Below are positions 44,135 to 53,732 of a stretch of DNA of 64,000 nucleotides, piece after piece; the stretch's first letter is position 1, and each line of letters opens with the position of its first letter. The position numbers and the translations under genes were made by a program. Source of the DNA: Gemmatimonadota bacterium. GTDB lineage: Bacteria; Gemmatimonadota; Gemmatimonadetes; Gemmatimonadales; GWC2-71-9. A model generated the notes under the pieces. That model was given only the letters and a program-made list of their open reading frames with translations. It did not search any database and was not told the DNA's origin. Location of the stretch: positions 124,001-188,000 of the forward strand of contig JAOTVV010000004.1 of the NCBI GenBank assembly GCA_029863245.1. Direction: 5' to 3'.

Positions 44135-46003
44135 TCAGGGTACCGTACCTGACAACGCGTCGGCGTCCGAGTCCTCGCACCGTCCCCCGAGGTGCTTCGC
44201 GAGGAATCGCTCTGCGGCGGCGTAGAATCTCAGGCGATTCTCGGGTTTTGCGAAACCGTGGCCCTCGTCCGGGAACAGCATGTATTCGTGGTCGATCCCC
44301 TTCTCGCGCATCACCGTGACAATCTGCTCGGATTCCGATTGCTTGACCCGAGGGTCGTTCGCTCCCTGCGCGATCAGCAGGGGGATCCGGATGCGGTCCA
44401 CGTGCGTGAGCGGTGATCTCGACAGGAGGAAGTGGCGATCGCCTTCTGGATTCCCCACGCGCTCGTGCAACATGGTGAGGTAGCTGGACCAGTACGGAGG
44501 GATGGTCTCGATGAAGGTGATCAGGTTGCTCGGCCCCACGATGTCGACCGCGCAGCGAAACAGGTCGGGAGTGAACGTCGCCCCGACCAGGGCAGCATAC
44601 CCGCCGTACGATCCGCCGTAGATCGCCACCCGATCGGGGTCGGCAATGCCTCGCTCGACGGCCCAACGAACGGCATCGACGACGTCGTCGTGCATCTTGC
44701 CACCCCATTCCCGGTTCCCGGCATTCAAGAACTGCTTTCCATAGCCGGTCGACCCTCGAAAGTTCACTTGTAGGCAGGCGTATCCCCGATTGGCCAGCCA
44801 CTGGGCCTCGGGATCGTAGCCCCATGTGTCCCGGTGCCACGGCCCTCCGTGCACGTCCAACACCATGGGGAGCCGCTTGGGCTCGACGCCAGGCGGCAGG
44901 GTCAAATAGCCGTGGACGGTGAGGCCGTCTCGTGCCGCGAGCGTGATTGGCTGCATCTCGGCGAGTGTGTAGGCCGAGAGATCGGGCCGAGTATGCAGCA
45001 AGAACGTCCCTGATCGGGTTCGACGGTCGAAGGCGTAGTACGAGACGGGCCCCGTGTCCTGGACGAACTCGACGATCCAGATCTGATCGTCGTGCGTGCG
45101 ACTGTGGACGGTGAAGTCTCCGGGGTTCAGCGCACGTATGGCCTCGATGTCTTCCGCCAGAGCCGGGTCGAGGACTTCCCAGTCGAGACGGGCGCGAGTG
45201 AACGCCACCATCTGAATCGCCCGGGTGTCTTGATGAATGTGCACACTGCTCACGTCGTATTCCGGATCGGCAGCGATGACTTCGAGTGATCCGCTGCCGA
45301 GGGCGAGCGCACACAGTCGTGCGGCGTTCACGTCTCGCGAATCGACGAGATACAGCGTACCGCCGTCGAGGGTGAAGCCGAGAGGCCAGCTCGTCATGGC
45401 ATCCTCCGGCCCCCACACGAGCAGCGATTGCCAGTCGTCATCCGGTCCGCTTCGCATGAGCAGCTCCGACCCGCCCTCCGGGGTGGAGGCCAATGCCGCC
45501 CTGACGTGAAAGGCGGTATCGGCAATCCACCCCAGCACGTTGCCGGGGTTCTTCGCGACCAACTCGAGCGCGTTCGACCGAAGGTCCAGATGGTAGACGT
45601 CGTGCAGCCGCCGGTCATCCTTGTTCATGGCGATGAGCAACTCGGACGGGTGCCGCTTGTCTCGGGCCACGATCTGGACCTGGACGGACTCGAACGGCGT
45701 CAGATCGTCGACCGTTCCGGTCTTGAGCGCGACTTTGTGAAGCCGCCAGTTCTCATCGCCGCCCGCATCCTGCAGGTAGAGGACATGCTTGGCGTCATGC
45801 GCCCAGAAATAGGCACGTATTCCACGATCGGTATCATGAGTGATCGGCCGAAACTCCTCGCCGGTGATATCGCCGACCCACACGTTCAGCACACCGTCTA
45901 GCGGTGCTAGATACGCCAGGTGGCTGCCGTCCGGGGAGACCTGCGGGTCGGCCTTTTCCGGATTGCCGAAGATGACGGATCTGGGAATCAGCAGCGGCAG
46001 CAT
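44135..46003 (-). CDS. S9 prolyl oligopeptidase-family peptidase
   Basis: A 622-residue protein without a signal peptide, so probably cytoplasmic. Its N-terminal half is a beta-propeller ([16 protein letters not shown] and similar blades). The C-terminal alpha/beta hydrolase has VLDVHGGPW, the nucleophile in GGSYGG (Ser465), the Asp region QGANDPRV and the His in DEGHGF. It cleaves short peptides, possibly after Pro or acyl-amino acids. Confidence 0.9.
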   Translation of the reverse strand: MLPLLIPRSVIFGNPEKADPQVSPDGSHLAYLAPLDGVLNVWVGDITGEEFRPITHDTDRGIRAYFWAHDAKHVLYLQDAGGDENWRLHKVALKTGTVDDLTPFESVQVQIVARDKRHPSELLIAMNKDDRRLHDVYHLDLRSNALELVAKNPGNVLGWIADTAFHVRAALASTPEGGSELLMRSGPDDDWQSLLVWGPEDAMTSWPLGFTLDGGTLYLVDSRDVNAARLCALALGSGSLEVIAADPEYDVSSVHIHQDTRAIQMVAFTRARLDWEVLDPALAEDIEAIRALNPGDFTVHSRTHDDQIWIVEFVQDTGPVSYYAFDRRTRSGTFLLHTRPDLSAYTLAEMQPITLAARDGLTVHGYLTLPPGVEPKRLPMVLDVHGGPWHRDTWGYDPEAQWLANRGYACLQVNFRGSTGYGKQFLNAGNREWGGKMHDDVVDAVRWAVERGIADPDRVAIYGGSYGGYAALVGATFTPDLFRCAVDIVGPSNLITFIETIPPYWSSYLTMLHERVGNPEGDRHFLLSRSPLTHVDRIRIPLLIAQGANDPRVKQSESEQIVTVMREKGIDHEYMLFPDEGHGFAKPENRLRFYAAAERFLAKHLGGRCEDSDADALSGTVP

Positions 46004-46040
46004 GGACTCGGGCCCTCATGCGTGGTGAGGCATGTCGCAT

Positions 46041-47321
46041 TCATGCTGCCTGCGGCTCCTCGGCGCGGCGCATGCCCGGATAGAAGTTCGTCTCCCCCTC
46101 GCTCTTTGCCACGATCACCGCACCCACGCTGTCACTGAAGATGTTGATGGTGGTGCGGAACATGTCGATGGGCCGGTCGACCGCGAGCATGGTGCCGATG
46201 ATCAACCCGACCTGCGCGTCGGTGAAGCCGATCGCCTGCGTGACGATGAAGATCACCACCACACCGGCGGCGGGGATGCCGGCTGCGCCGACCGCCGAGA
46301 GCAGGGCGGTGAGGACGATGAGGAACTGTTGCGAGAAGTCGAGCTGCATCCCGAGCACCTGGCTGATGAAGATGACGCCGGCACACTCGTACAACGCCGT
46401 GCCGTTCATGTTGACCGTGGCGCCCATCGGCAGCACGAAGCTTGAGATGGTGTTGGAGACACCAGCCTTGTTTTCGACGTCGCTCATCGTCACGGGGAGT
46501 GTGGCGTTCGAGGAGCACGTCGAGAACGCTGTGACCATGGCGGCGCTCATGGCGCGGAAGTGGTAGATCGGGTTGATACGCGTCGTGACATAGAACAGCA
46601 GCGGCAACACGATGAGCAGGTGGATCAGGAAGCCCGTCAGGATCGTGCCGATGTAGAGGCTGAGCGTGATGAACAGACTCACGCCCGCCGACGCCACCGT
46701 TGCGACGATGAGTCCGAAGACGCCGAACGGCGCGACGCTGATCACGACATTGGTGATCTTCATCATCGCGTCGAACAAGGCATCGAAGAACTGCCGCAGA
46801 GTTTCACGGTTCCGTTCGGCGGTCCTCGTGATCGCGAATCCCAGGAAGATCGAGAAGAAGATGATCCCGAGCATGTGACCGGACGACATCGCCTCGATCG
46901 GGTTGAGTGGGATCATGTCGATGAGGATCTGGCCAGGCGATCGCGGAGTGACGACCGTGGATGGATCGAAGCTCTCGCCCACCGGAATGTTGGCCCCCAC
47001 ACCGGGTTTGATCAGGTTGGTGACGAAGATGCCGATGAGGATGGCCAGGAGGCTCGATACGAAGTAGTAGGAGAACGTCTTGAGACCGAGCCGGCCGATG
47101 CTCTTTCCATCGCCGACACTCGCCACGCCGCTCACGATGGAGCTGACAATCAGCGGCACGATGACCATTCGCAGCAGGTTGATGAAGATCGTGCCCAGTG
47201 ACGCGATCAGTGCGAACAGCCACCCGGAGGGTTCGCCGTCATAGATGACCTGAAAGACGACCCCGACGGCGACGCCTAGTACCATCGCGATCAGGATTTG
47301 CCAGTGGAGCTGGAGCTTCAT
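46041..47321 (-). CDS. dicarboxylate/amino acid:cation symporter (DAACS)
   Basis: A 426-residue transporter of the DctA/GltP family: LRMVIVPLIVSSIVSGVASVGDG, FAITRTAERNRETLR, and the signature TAFSTCSSNATLPVTM, MGATVNMNGTALYE and GAAGIPAAGVV with the ion- and substrate-binding NMNGT. It imports dicarboxylates or acidic amino acids with sodium or protons. A second member lies at 47814. Same strand, 37 bases from the S9 gene, so the two may be linked. Confidence 0.92.
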   Translation of the reverse strand: MKLQLHWQILIAMVLGVAVGVVFQVIYDGEPSGWLFALIASLGTIFINLLRMVIVPLIVSSIVSGVASVGDGKSIGRLGLKTFSYYFVSSLLAILIGIFVTNLIKPGVGANIPVGESFDPSTVVTPRSPGQILIDMIPLNPIEAMSSGHMLGIIFFSIFLGFAITRTAERNRETLRQFFDALFDAMMKITNVVISVAPFGVFGLIVATVASAGVSLFITLSLYIGTILTGFLIHLLIVLPLLFYVTTRINPIYHFRAMSAAMVTAFSTCSSNATLPVTMSDVENKAGVSNTISSFVLPMGATVNMNGTALYECAGVIFISQVLGMQLDFSQQFLIVLTALLSAVGAAGIPAAGVVVIFIVTQAIGFTDAQVGLIIGTMLAVDRPIDMFRTTINIFSDSVGAVIVAKSEGETNFYPGMRRAEEPQAA

Positions 47322-47374
47322 ATCACCTCCGCGATCGATACACGGCAGGAGCGGGGCTGGCTAGACACGAGAAT

Positions 47375-47767
47375 CTACTCAGGCCGCACGCCCTCGCGGG
47401 GTGTGCGCGCGGGCCGCCGCCTGAAGTAGACGGCATAGGCCATGACGTTTAGGGCGACGACCACCAGTCCCAAACCGATCTGGATCCGGAGCGTCAAGGC
47501 CTCCGGATAGACCATGGGAATGATGTAGTGCTCGACGAAGCCGCCATCGTACCCGGCCTGTCCAGCCTGTCGTCGGAGCGTGACCTCCCAGGGCGTGAGG
47601 GGGCAGATCCATCCCATGAACTCCACGAGGGCGCCCCAGGCGGCGCATGGGACGTGCACCCACGCCAGCCGGCGCCAACGCCACGCCAGGAATCCCCCAG
47701 CCACCACGAAGACGATGAACGCCAGGTGGAGTGTGACGAGCAGGTCGGCAGCCAGGCGGGCGAGCAT
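47375..47767 (-). CDS. DUF2784 membrane protein
   Basis: A 130-residue protein with four predicted helices: LLVTLHLAFIVFVVAGGFLAW, WVHVPCAAWGALVEFMGWICPLTPWE, then LTLRIQIGLGLVVVALNVMAYAV. The CPLTPWE and HYIIPMVYP motifs fit DUF2784, of unknown function. Placed between the two DAACS symporters, on the same strand. Confidence 0.82.
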   Translation of the reverse strand: MLARLAADLLVTLHLAFIVFVVAGGFLAWRWRRLAWVHVPCAAWGALVEFMGWICPLTPWEVTLRRQAGQAGYDGGFVEHYIIPMVYPEALTLRIQIGLGLVVVALNVMAYAVYFRRRPARTPREGVRPE

Positions 47768-47813
47768 GGAGCGGGCCTACGAGACGGGACGCGGGTGTCG
47801 GAGCACGCGAGCG

Positions 47814-49058
47814 CTATCTGCTCGAGTCGGTGCTCGGGCTTCCACCGTACCCGTCCTCCAGCCGATCGACCACGACCGCGGCGGTGAGCGTGCCGGTGAC
47901 GTTGGTCGCAGTGCGTGCCATGTCGGGGATTCGGTCGACGCCGAGGAGCACAGCCATGCCGTCCAGAGGAATGCCGATCGTGCCCAGCGCCGGCGCGAGG
48001 CTGAGGACACTGCCACCGGGTATGCTGGGGACGGTGAATGACACGATGAACGTTGCGAGCAGGGCACCGCCGATGCCGGCCATGGGGAGCGGCACACCGT
48101 ACAGCCAGGCGAGGAAGACCACGCATGCGCCCTGGAAGAGCGCCGCTCCCGCTCTCCCCAGGCCGGCACCCAACGAGATCACGAACCCGGCCACTGGCAG
48201 GGAAATCTCGAGGTGCTCGTCGGCGGCCTCGAGCATGGCCGGCACCGTGGCGGGCGAGCTGGTGGTGCTCGCGCCGATGATCTGGGGCGTGACGCACCCG
48301 CGGAGGAAGCGACGGACCGACATCCGTCCCACGAAGCGCACGGCCGGCACGTACACACCGGCGACGAAGATCAGCTCGCCGATCAGTACCGCGATCACGA
48401 AGATCGCCAGCGTCTGCAGCATGGCCCACCCGGCGCGAGCCGTCACGGGGGCGGCGAGGGCAAAGACGCCGACCGGCGCGATCAGCAGGATCCAGTCGAC
48501 GAGCTTGATGAGCGCCGCGGCCACCGCGTCGGCGAGCCCGAGCAGTCGATCGCTGTCGCCTGTCGGGAGCGAGCCAGCCGCTGCGGCGAGCAGGATGGTG
48601 AAGACGAGGAGTGGGAGCAGCGCTCCATCCACAGCCGCACTGAACGGATTGCTCGGAATGAGACTGAACAGGAACTCGATCGGCCCCGGCAGCATCGGTG
48701 GCGGTGCCCCGCCAGCCTCCATGGCCTGCGCCGCTCCCTCGCTCGCCAGCGGCAACAGCGCTTTCATCACGCCCATGCCCAGCAGCACGCTCACCACCGT
48801 GGTCGCGGCGAAGAAGCCCAATGTAATCGCGCCCATGCGTCCGAGCTTGCGCAGGTTGCCCAACCGGCACACACCGACGAACACGACGGACGTCACCAGT
48901 GGGATGACGACCATCTTGAGGAGATCGACGAACGCATTCCCGAGCGGCTCGACCCCTTCTGCGAGCGCGACCAAGGGCTGGCTCTCAGTGATGGCCGCGA
49001 CCAGGCCCAGCAGCAGGCCTGCCACGAGACCGAGCGCAATGGCGAGGTTGAGCTTCAC
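47814..49058 (-). CDS. second DAACS symporter
   Basis: A 414-residue paralogue-like transporter: LKMVVIPLVTSVVFVGVCR, GASTTSSPATVPAMLEAADE, LGAGLGRAGAALFQG, and PGGSVLSLAPALG in place of the usual loop; the NMDG motif is altered (GLGRAGAALFQ), unlike the symporter at 46041. GTG at 49058 is the likely start, 1 base after the acyl-CoA dehydrogenase stop region. Substrate may therefore differ from its neighbour. Confidence 0.85.
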   Translation of the reverse strand: MKLNLAIALGLVAGLLLGLVAAITESQPLVALAEGVEPLGNAFVDLLKMVVIPLVTSVVFVGVCRLGNLRKLGRMGAITLGFFAATTVVSVLLGMGVMKALLPLASEGAAQAMEAGGAPPPMLPGPIEFLFSLIPSNPFSAAVDGALLPLLVFTILLAAAAGSLPTGDSDRLLGLADAVAAALIKLVDWILLIAPVGVFALAAPVTARAGWAMLQTLAIFVIAVLIGELIFVAGVYVPAVRFVGRMSVRRFLRGCVTPQIIGASTTSSPATVPAMLEAADEHLEISLPVAGFVISLGAGLGRAGAALFQGACVVFLAWLYGVPLPMAGIGGALLATFIVSFTVPSIPGGSVLSLAPALGTIGIPLDGMAVLLGVDRIPDMARTATNVTGTLTAAVVVDRLEDGYGGSPSTDSSR

Positions 49059-49059
49059 G

Positions 49060-50223
49060 TCAGGCCCAATTACCCTTGGCGCTCTCCTTCAAGAGCTGCG
49101 CGGCGATCACGTTCCGCTGGATCTCGTTCGAGCCTTCGTAGATCTGCGTGATCTTGGCATCGCGCAGCAGCTTCTCGACGGGATACTCCTTCATGTAGCC
49201 GTACCCGCCGAAGATCTGGACGGCATCGACGGTCACCTTCATGCAGGCGTCGGAGGCGAAGGTTTTGCAGATGGCCGATGCCTTGGCAATGTCTTTCGCG
49301 CCCGAGTCGATCATCCGCGCAGCCGAGTAGACGAGCGCTCGCGATGCCTCGACGGCGATCGCCATGTCCGCCAGCATGAACTGGATTCCCTGGAACGACG
49401 AGATCGGGTGGCCGAATTGCTTGCGGATCCGCGCGTAGTGGGTTGCTTCGTCCAGAGCGCGTTGGGCGATGCCCACCGCTTGGGCGGCGACCCCCGGGCG
49501 GGCGTGGTCGAACGTTTTCAATGCCACGATGAAGCCCATCCCCTCGCGGGCGAGGAGGTTCGCCTCCGGGATCCGCGCGTCCTCGAAGATCACCTCCCGG
49601 GTCGCGGATGAACGGATGCCGAGCTTGTTCTCCTTCTTGCCGAAGGCGAGCCCGGGCGTGTTCTTCTCGACGATAAAGGCGCTGGCGCCACGCGCACCCT
49701 TGCCTTTGTCGGTGAGCGCGATGACCGTATAGACCTCTGCCTCGCCACCGTTCGTGATCCACTGCTTGGTGCCGTTGAGGACGTAGTGATCGCCATGCTT
49801 GATCGCGGTGGTGCGGATACGGGCGGCGTCGGATCCGGCGTCGGCCTCGGTGATGGCAAAAGCCGCGAGCGTCTCACCGCGGGCGATCGGCGGCAGGTAG
49901 CGCTGCTTCTGCTCCTCATTGCCGAAGAGGACGATGGGATAGGTGCCGAGCCCGGTGCCCCCGAACGCCAGCGCGATCCCGCCGCAGCCCCAGGAGAGCG
50001 CCTCCGTGACCAGTGCCGTCTCGAGGACGCCACCGCCCATGCCGCCGTACTCCACTGGGATCGACACGCCGAAGATGTCTGCTTCGGCCAGGACCTGCAC
50101 GATGTCCCAGGCGAACTCCGCCGACTCGTCGTACTTGGCAGCCACCGGCTTGATCTTTTCCTCGGCGATCTGCCGGCACAGGTCGCGGATCATTCGCTGG
50201 TCCTCGGTGAGTAGGTAGTCCAT
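49060..50223 (-). CDS. acyl-CoA dehydrogenase
   Basis: A 387-residue flavoprotein from ATG 50223 (the upstream ATG at 50442 is not family-like). Three ACAD regions: N-terminal helices, middle beta barrel with AAFAITEADAGSDAARI and KQWITNGG, and C-terminal helices with QFGHPISSFQGIQFMLADM, IFGGYGYMKEYPVEKLLRDAKI and the base in IYEGSNEIQR. It makes the first double bond in beta-oxidation or a branched-chain acyl-CoA route. Start lies 191 bases from the divergent reductase, a gap with no gene. Confidence 0.93.
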   Translation of the reverse strand: MDYLLTEDQRMIRDLCRQIAEEKIKPVAAKYDESAEFAWDIVQVLAEADIFGVSIPVEYGGMGGGVLETALVTEALSWGCGGIALAFGGTGLGTYPIVLFGNEEQKQRYLPPIARGETLAAFAITEADAGSDAARIRTTAIKHGDHYVLNGTKQWITNGGEAEVYTVIALTDKGKGARGASAFIVEKNTPGLAFGKKENKLGIRSSATREVIFEDARIPEANLLAREGMGFIVALKTFDHARPGVAAQAVGIAQRALDEATHYARIRKQFGHPISSFQGIQFMLADMAIAVEASRALVYSAARMIDSGAKDIAKASAICKTFASDACMKVTVDAVQIFGGYGYMKEYPVEKLLRDAKITQIYEGSNEIQRNVIAAQLLKESAKGNWA

Positions 50224-50414
50224 GGGCACATCCGGTACGGTGCGGGTGTTTGTCAGCGGCCGCGGGGAGGGGGCACGGATCGGTGCGTTCCGGCCGACGA
50301 AATCGCTTACCATTCTATTCGGCAAACGACGGTCTGGCCAGCCGGCGGCGTACCGGAATGGCGAGCGCCGGTCCCGCTCGATAGGTTGTGTAACGCTCGA
50401 ACCGGAGGGCTTCT

Positions 50415-51212
50415 GTGAGACACGCGCAACGCACCGTTCCACGCTGGGCGCTCATCCTCGGGGCATCGAGCGGGTTCGGTGAGGCGACGGCGAAGGAACT
50501 CGCCAAGAGCGGCTATGACATCGCCGGTGTTCACCTAGATCGTGCTGCCCGACTCGATTACGTGGAGGCGATCAAAGAGGAGATCGAGGCAACCGGGCAC
50601 CGCGCTTGGTACTTCAACATCAATGCGAACGACGACGAGAAGCGGGTCGAGGTCATGGATGCTCTGGATGAGGATATCAAAGATACCGGCGGCACCGTGG
50701 CCGTTCTGATGCACTCCCTCGCCTTCGGCACGCTGAAGCCGTACATCGCGGAGGACGCCATCACGAAGCGACACATGCACATGACCATGGACGTGATGGC
50801 CCATTCGCTGATTTGGTGGACGCAGGACTTGGTGCGACGCGGTCTGATGCACGAGGGAGGACGGATCTTCGCGATGACGTCCTCCGGGTCCAATCGCGTG
50901 ATCCCTTCCTATGGGGCGGTTTCGGCGGCGAAGGCCGGACTCGAATCGCATGTGCGCCAGCTGGCAATGGAACTCGCTCCGTTGGGTATCACCGCGAATG
51001 CGCTGCGCGGTGGCGTGACCCGGACGCCGGCAGCCGAGCGGATCCCGGAGAGCGACAAACTCTTCCTCGCAGCGGTGCAACGGAATCCCCACAAGCGGTT
51101 GACCGTCACGGAGGACTTGGCGAAGGCCGTGGTCGCGCTGTCGAAGCCGGGGACAGATTGGATCACCGGCAACGTGATCAACGTCGACGGCGGGGAAGAG
51201 ATCTCGGGTTAG
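50415..51212 (+). CDS. enoyl-ACP-reductase-like SDR (FabL/FabI-like)
   Basis: A 265-residue short-chain dehydrogenase with the cofactor motif GASSGFGEATA and the catalytic pair Y-x6-K in SYGAVSAAKAG. Its size, MHSLAFGTLKPYIAEDA and SNRVIPSYGAVSAAKAGLESHVRQL recall enoyl-ACP reductases of the FabL/FabI-like group rather than generic SDRs. GTG at 50415 is the start. Activity is inferred; it may complete the fatty-acid cycle. Adjacent acyl-CoA dehydrogenase is divergent. Confidence 0.8.
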   Translation: MRHAQRTVPRWALILGASSGFGEATAKELAKSGYDIAGVHLDRAARLDYVEAIKEEIEATGHRAWYFNINANDDEKRVEVMDALDEDIKDTGGTVAVLMHSLAFGTLKPYIAEDAITKRHMHMTMDVMAHSLIWWTQDLVRRGLMHEGGRIFAMTSSGSNRVIPSYGAVSAAKAGLESHVRQLAMELAPLGITANALRGGVTRTPAAERIPESDKLFLAAVQRNPHKRLTVTEDLAKAVVALSKPGTDWITGNVINVDGGEEISG

Positions 51213-51221
51213 CGATCCGCG

Positions 51222-51788
51222 CTACCGGCTTTGGCGCCGCAGCTGGTCCAATTCGCTCTCAAGATGGGTCAGGCGCTGGAGCACTTCGTCTTCGCCCGGT
51301 TGGGTCGCCACGATCGGTACCCCGCGACGATTGAGCAGCGTTTCGACGAGGGCGTCGGTGTAGCCCACCACGGCGTGGGTGATGCCCCGGTCAATCGTGC
51401 GGTTCAAACGCAGCACCGCGGTCATCGACTGACGGGGGGACATCAGCGCCACGGCTTCCGACAGCATCCGGATGAGGAGCTCGCGGAGCTGCTGGAGTTC
51501 CTCTACCACCTCTCCCGCCGCCAGACCGCGAGCCGCCGCGGTCTGGCCGTACGCCTCACACGCCGCGAACCAGAGCTCGGTAGCTTGTCTCCGGAGGGGT
51601 CCCGAAAGCTCGATGATCAGGTCGATCAACAGCGCCAGATGTCGTTGGAGCGTGGGGCGACTCACGTGGGGTGCCTGGGCGACGCGTTCGGTGATCCACT
51701 CCAGCCACTGGGCGAGCAGATCGTCGTGATGTTCTTTGAGCGCCACCGTGAGAACATAGAGGGCGGGATTGGACGGCCGTGTCATCAT
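51222..51788 (-). CDS. RsbRD-N-like helical protein
   Basis: A 188-residue all-helical protein, without membrane segments. The pattern ALKEHHDDLLAQWLEWI and long amphipathic helices ending in a coiled-coil (EDEVLQRLTHLESELDQLRRQ) resembles the N-terminal domain of RsbRD/sensor-kinase proteins, which sense signals and partner with kinases or STAS proteins. No kinase or STAS domain follows. Convergent with the reductase, 9 bases apart. Family assignment is tentative. Confidence 0.6.
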   Translation of the reverse strand: MMTRPSNPALYVLTVALKEHHDDLLAQWLEWITERVAQAPHVSRPTLQRHLALLIDLIIELSGPLRRQATELWFAACEAYGQTAAARGLAAGEVVEELQQLRELLIRMLSEAVALMSPRQSMTAVLRLNRTIDRGITHAVVGYTDALVETLLNRRGVPIVATQPGEDEVLQRLTHLESELDQLRRQSR

Positions 51789-51868
51789 GTGGCCGATCTG
51801 GCGGCGAGAGTTATCCTGCGCACGAGGCGGAATGTAACGGGCCGAATCGGGAGGTCAAAGCAGCGATC

Positions 51869-52717
51869 GTGGCGACGGTAACGACCATCCCGTTCGCGCT
51901 GACCGGGGCCGACGGCGCCCCCCTGCGTGGGGAAGTACGGACAGCCGCAGGGGGGCGCGATCGCCCCGCGGTCGTGATCTGCCACGGCTTCAAGGGCTTC
52001 AAGAATTGGGGGTTTTTCCCGCACCTGGCACTGCGCCTCGCACGATCTGGCATCACGGCAATCACTTTCAACTTCTCCGGCAGCGGCGTCGGTCCCGACG
52101 GCGAGTCGTTTTCGGAGCCGGAGCGGTTTTCCCGGTCAACTCCGACCGGTGATCTGCAGGATCTCGCCACCGTGTGGGATGCCCTGGCAGAGGGTGCGCT
52201 CGCCGCCGCCGTCGCACGGCCGACGAAGCTCGGAGTGTTCGGGCACAGTCGCGGCGGAGCAGCGGCTATCATTCACGCCGCCAGGCACTCGAACTGTGGG
52301 GCAATCGTGACGTGGGCCGCGATATCGTCGTACGCCCGCTGGGGATCGCGGACCGTGGCCAAATGGCGGGAGAGCGGGTCGCTCGACATCGTCAATGCGC
52401 GGACCGGCGAGGTGCTGCCGCTCCGCTTGGACTACCTCGAAGATCTCGAACGCAACGAGCACGTCCTGGATCCTGCGACGGCTGCTGGCCAGATCTCCGC
52501 TCCGTGGCTGCTGGTGCAGGGGAGCGTCGATGAGGCGGTGCCCGTCCGTGAGTCGAAACTCCTGTTTGCACATGTGAGCAAGGACGTGGCACGGCTGGAA
52601 ATCGTCGAGGCCGGGAGCCACACGATGGGCGCGCGGCATCCCTGGGGGGGCTGGACACCACAGCTCGAGCGCGCCGTCGATCTGACGCTCGAGTGGTTCG
52701 TGAGGCATTTGTTGTGA
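51869..52717 (+). CDS. alpha/beta hydrolase
   Basis: A 282-residue serine hydrolase. Nucleophile elbow GHSRGG, oxyanion strand VVICHGFKGFKNWGFFP, the Asp region QGSVDEAVP and the His in GSHTMGARHP are visible. The start is uncertain: GTG at 51869 begins at a motif-like VATVTTIPF; the longer frame from 51779 is unlike the family and overlaps the divergent gene. Likely a cytoplasmic esterase or peptidase; substrate unknown. Confidence 0.8.
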   Translation: MATVTTIPFALTGADGAPLRGEVRTAAGGRDRPAVVICHGFKGFKNWGFFPHLALRLARSGITAITFNFSGSGVGPDGESFSEPERFSRSTPTGDLQDLATVWDALAEGALAAAVARPTKLGVFGHSRGGAAAIIHAARHSNCGAIVTWAAISSYARWGSRTVAKWRESGSLDIVNARTGEVLPLRLDYLEDLERNEHVLDPATAAGQISAPWLLVQGSVDEAVPVRESKLLFAHVSKDVARLEIVEAGSHTMGARHPWGGWTPQLERAVDLTLEWFVRHLL

Positions 52718-52737
52718 GGAGGTGGGGACTGAAGCGA

Positions 52738-52764
52738 CGACGGCCCCCGATGCGGGGGCCGTCG
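52738..52764. terminator. 11-bp hairpin between convergent genes
   Basis: CGACGGCCCCC and its exact complement frame a 5-base loop, located 20 bases after the hydrolase stop and 9 bases beyond the stop of the small leftward gene at 52774. It can serve both directions; no T-run is present. Confidence 0.65.
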
Positions 52765-52773
52765 GTACGCGGG

Positions 52774-52920
52774 TTAGAGACCGGCCGCGTACAGCGAGTC
52801 GACCAACGTTGGTCGCCTTCTGGTCGCGAGGGCGATGAGCTGCCACCGGTGCAGCAACAGGCTCGCTGCGGCGAACGCGGCCAGCGCGATGAGTCCGACT
52901 CCAACGGTTCGGATAGGCAC
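52774..52920 (-). CDS. small predicted membrane protein, 48 aa
   Basis: The minus strand encodes MPIRTVGVGLIALAAFAAAS followed by a second hydrophobic and then a basic part (RRRPTLVDSLYAAGL) ending in TAA. The helix plus basic tail looks like a real single-span protein, and its stop faces the hairpin at 52738. Only a GTG start at 52918-52920 exists, with a purine-rich GGGAG directly adjacent, which is unusual spacing, so the start is doubtful. The sequence from 52921 to 53054 shows nothing else. Confidence 0.4.
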   Translation of the reverse strand: MPIRTVGVGLIALAAFAAASLLLHRWQLIALATRRRPTLVDSLYAAGL

Positions 52921-53054
52921 CTCCCTACGAGACGGTGGGCACGGTCACGAATCCTGAATTACGGCGTGCAATATGTAGACCACCGCAAGTGGGTCTCAGG
53001 TCACATGACGCTCGTTGTGACACTTCAATATCCTTCCTTTTCCCGCCGCGCGGC

Positions 53055-53627
53055 GTGATTCCGCTCACACTCACACAGGTCGGCGGGCGACTCGGCGAGC
53101 GAGCGCCGGTCCAAGCCGATATGGATGGGAGGATTCAGGCCGCCGTGGCGCTGGTGTTGGCAGCGGAAGAGAACCGGGGACTCGATTTGTTGCTCATCAA
53201 GCGAGCGGCGCTCGAGGGTGATCCGTGGTCGGGGCAAATGGGACTGCCTGGCGGTAGGAGGGAGAGTGGTGATCCCGACCTCCTGGCGACTGCCATCCGC
53301 GAAACGGCGGAGGAAACAGGCATCTACCTCTCCGAGCAGGAGCTACTCGGTGTCTTGGACGATCTCGCTCCTACGACGCCCGTGTTGCCGCCAGTGGCCG
53401 TCCGACCGTTCGTGTTCGGGCTGCCGAAGCGCGCTGCCGTACATCCGAGCCCGGAAGTGGCGGACAGCGTGTGGGTTTCAGTCGGCGACCTGCGGCGGGG
53501 CGCCAATGAGACGACGGTCACGGTCCGTGGCCGGGATCTCCGTGTGCCTGCGTACTTCGTCGGCGGCGACGTCGTGTGGGGCATGACACTTCGTATCCTC
53601 AATAATTTCTTCGACTTAGCCCTGTAG
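53055..53627 (+). CDS. Nudix hydrolase, CoA pyrophosphatase-like
   Basis: A 190-residue protein from GTG 53055 (ATG 53121 would start at MDGRIQAAV). The Nudix box is GGRRESGDPDLLATAIRETA-EETGI, preceded by LLLIKRAALEGDPWSGQMGLP, a pattern typical of NudL/CoA pyrophosphatases. It cleaves CoA or related dinucleotides. The frame is open upstream to 52935, but that part is not protein-like. Located between two oppositely oriented blocks. Confidence 0.82.
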   Translation: MIPLTLTQVGGRLGERAPVQADMDGRIQAAVALVLAAEENRGLDLLLIKRAALEGDPWSGQMGLPGGRRESGDPDLLATAIRETAEETGIYLSEQELLGVLDDLAPTTPVLPPVAVRPFVFGLPKRAAVHPSPEVADSVWVSVGDLRRGANETTVTVRGRDLRVPAYFVGGDVVWGMTLRILNNFFDLAL

Positions 53628-53671
53628 GGCCGGCTGCCGGAAGGTGGGGACCGCCCGTGGGGCCTTCCATG

Positions 53672-53697
53672 TTTAGCCTTAACTAATAATATTGTTT
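53672..53697. promoter_or_regulatory. AT-rich operator/promoter upstream of the metal operon
   Basis: An AT-rich island in GC-rich DNA contains TTAG-CCTTAA-CTAA (53673-53686) and the partly palindromic AACTAATAATATTGTT (53681-53696). DtxR/IdeR boxes have the form TTAGG...CCTAA, so this is a plausible self-operator about 35 bases before the DtxR-family gene. The island may also hold the -10 of the promoter. Confidence 0.5.
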
Positions 53698-53732
53698 GCC
53701 GGGGCCACTTCAGACGGAGGCGCGAGCGCCAC

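Noticed and set aside
47830-49611. 593-codon + strand frame opposite the symporter and dehydrogenase
   Set aside because: Ser/Thr/Pro-rich low-complexity translation opposite two well-supported genes; a shadow frame.
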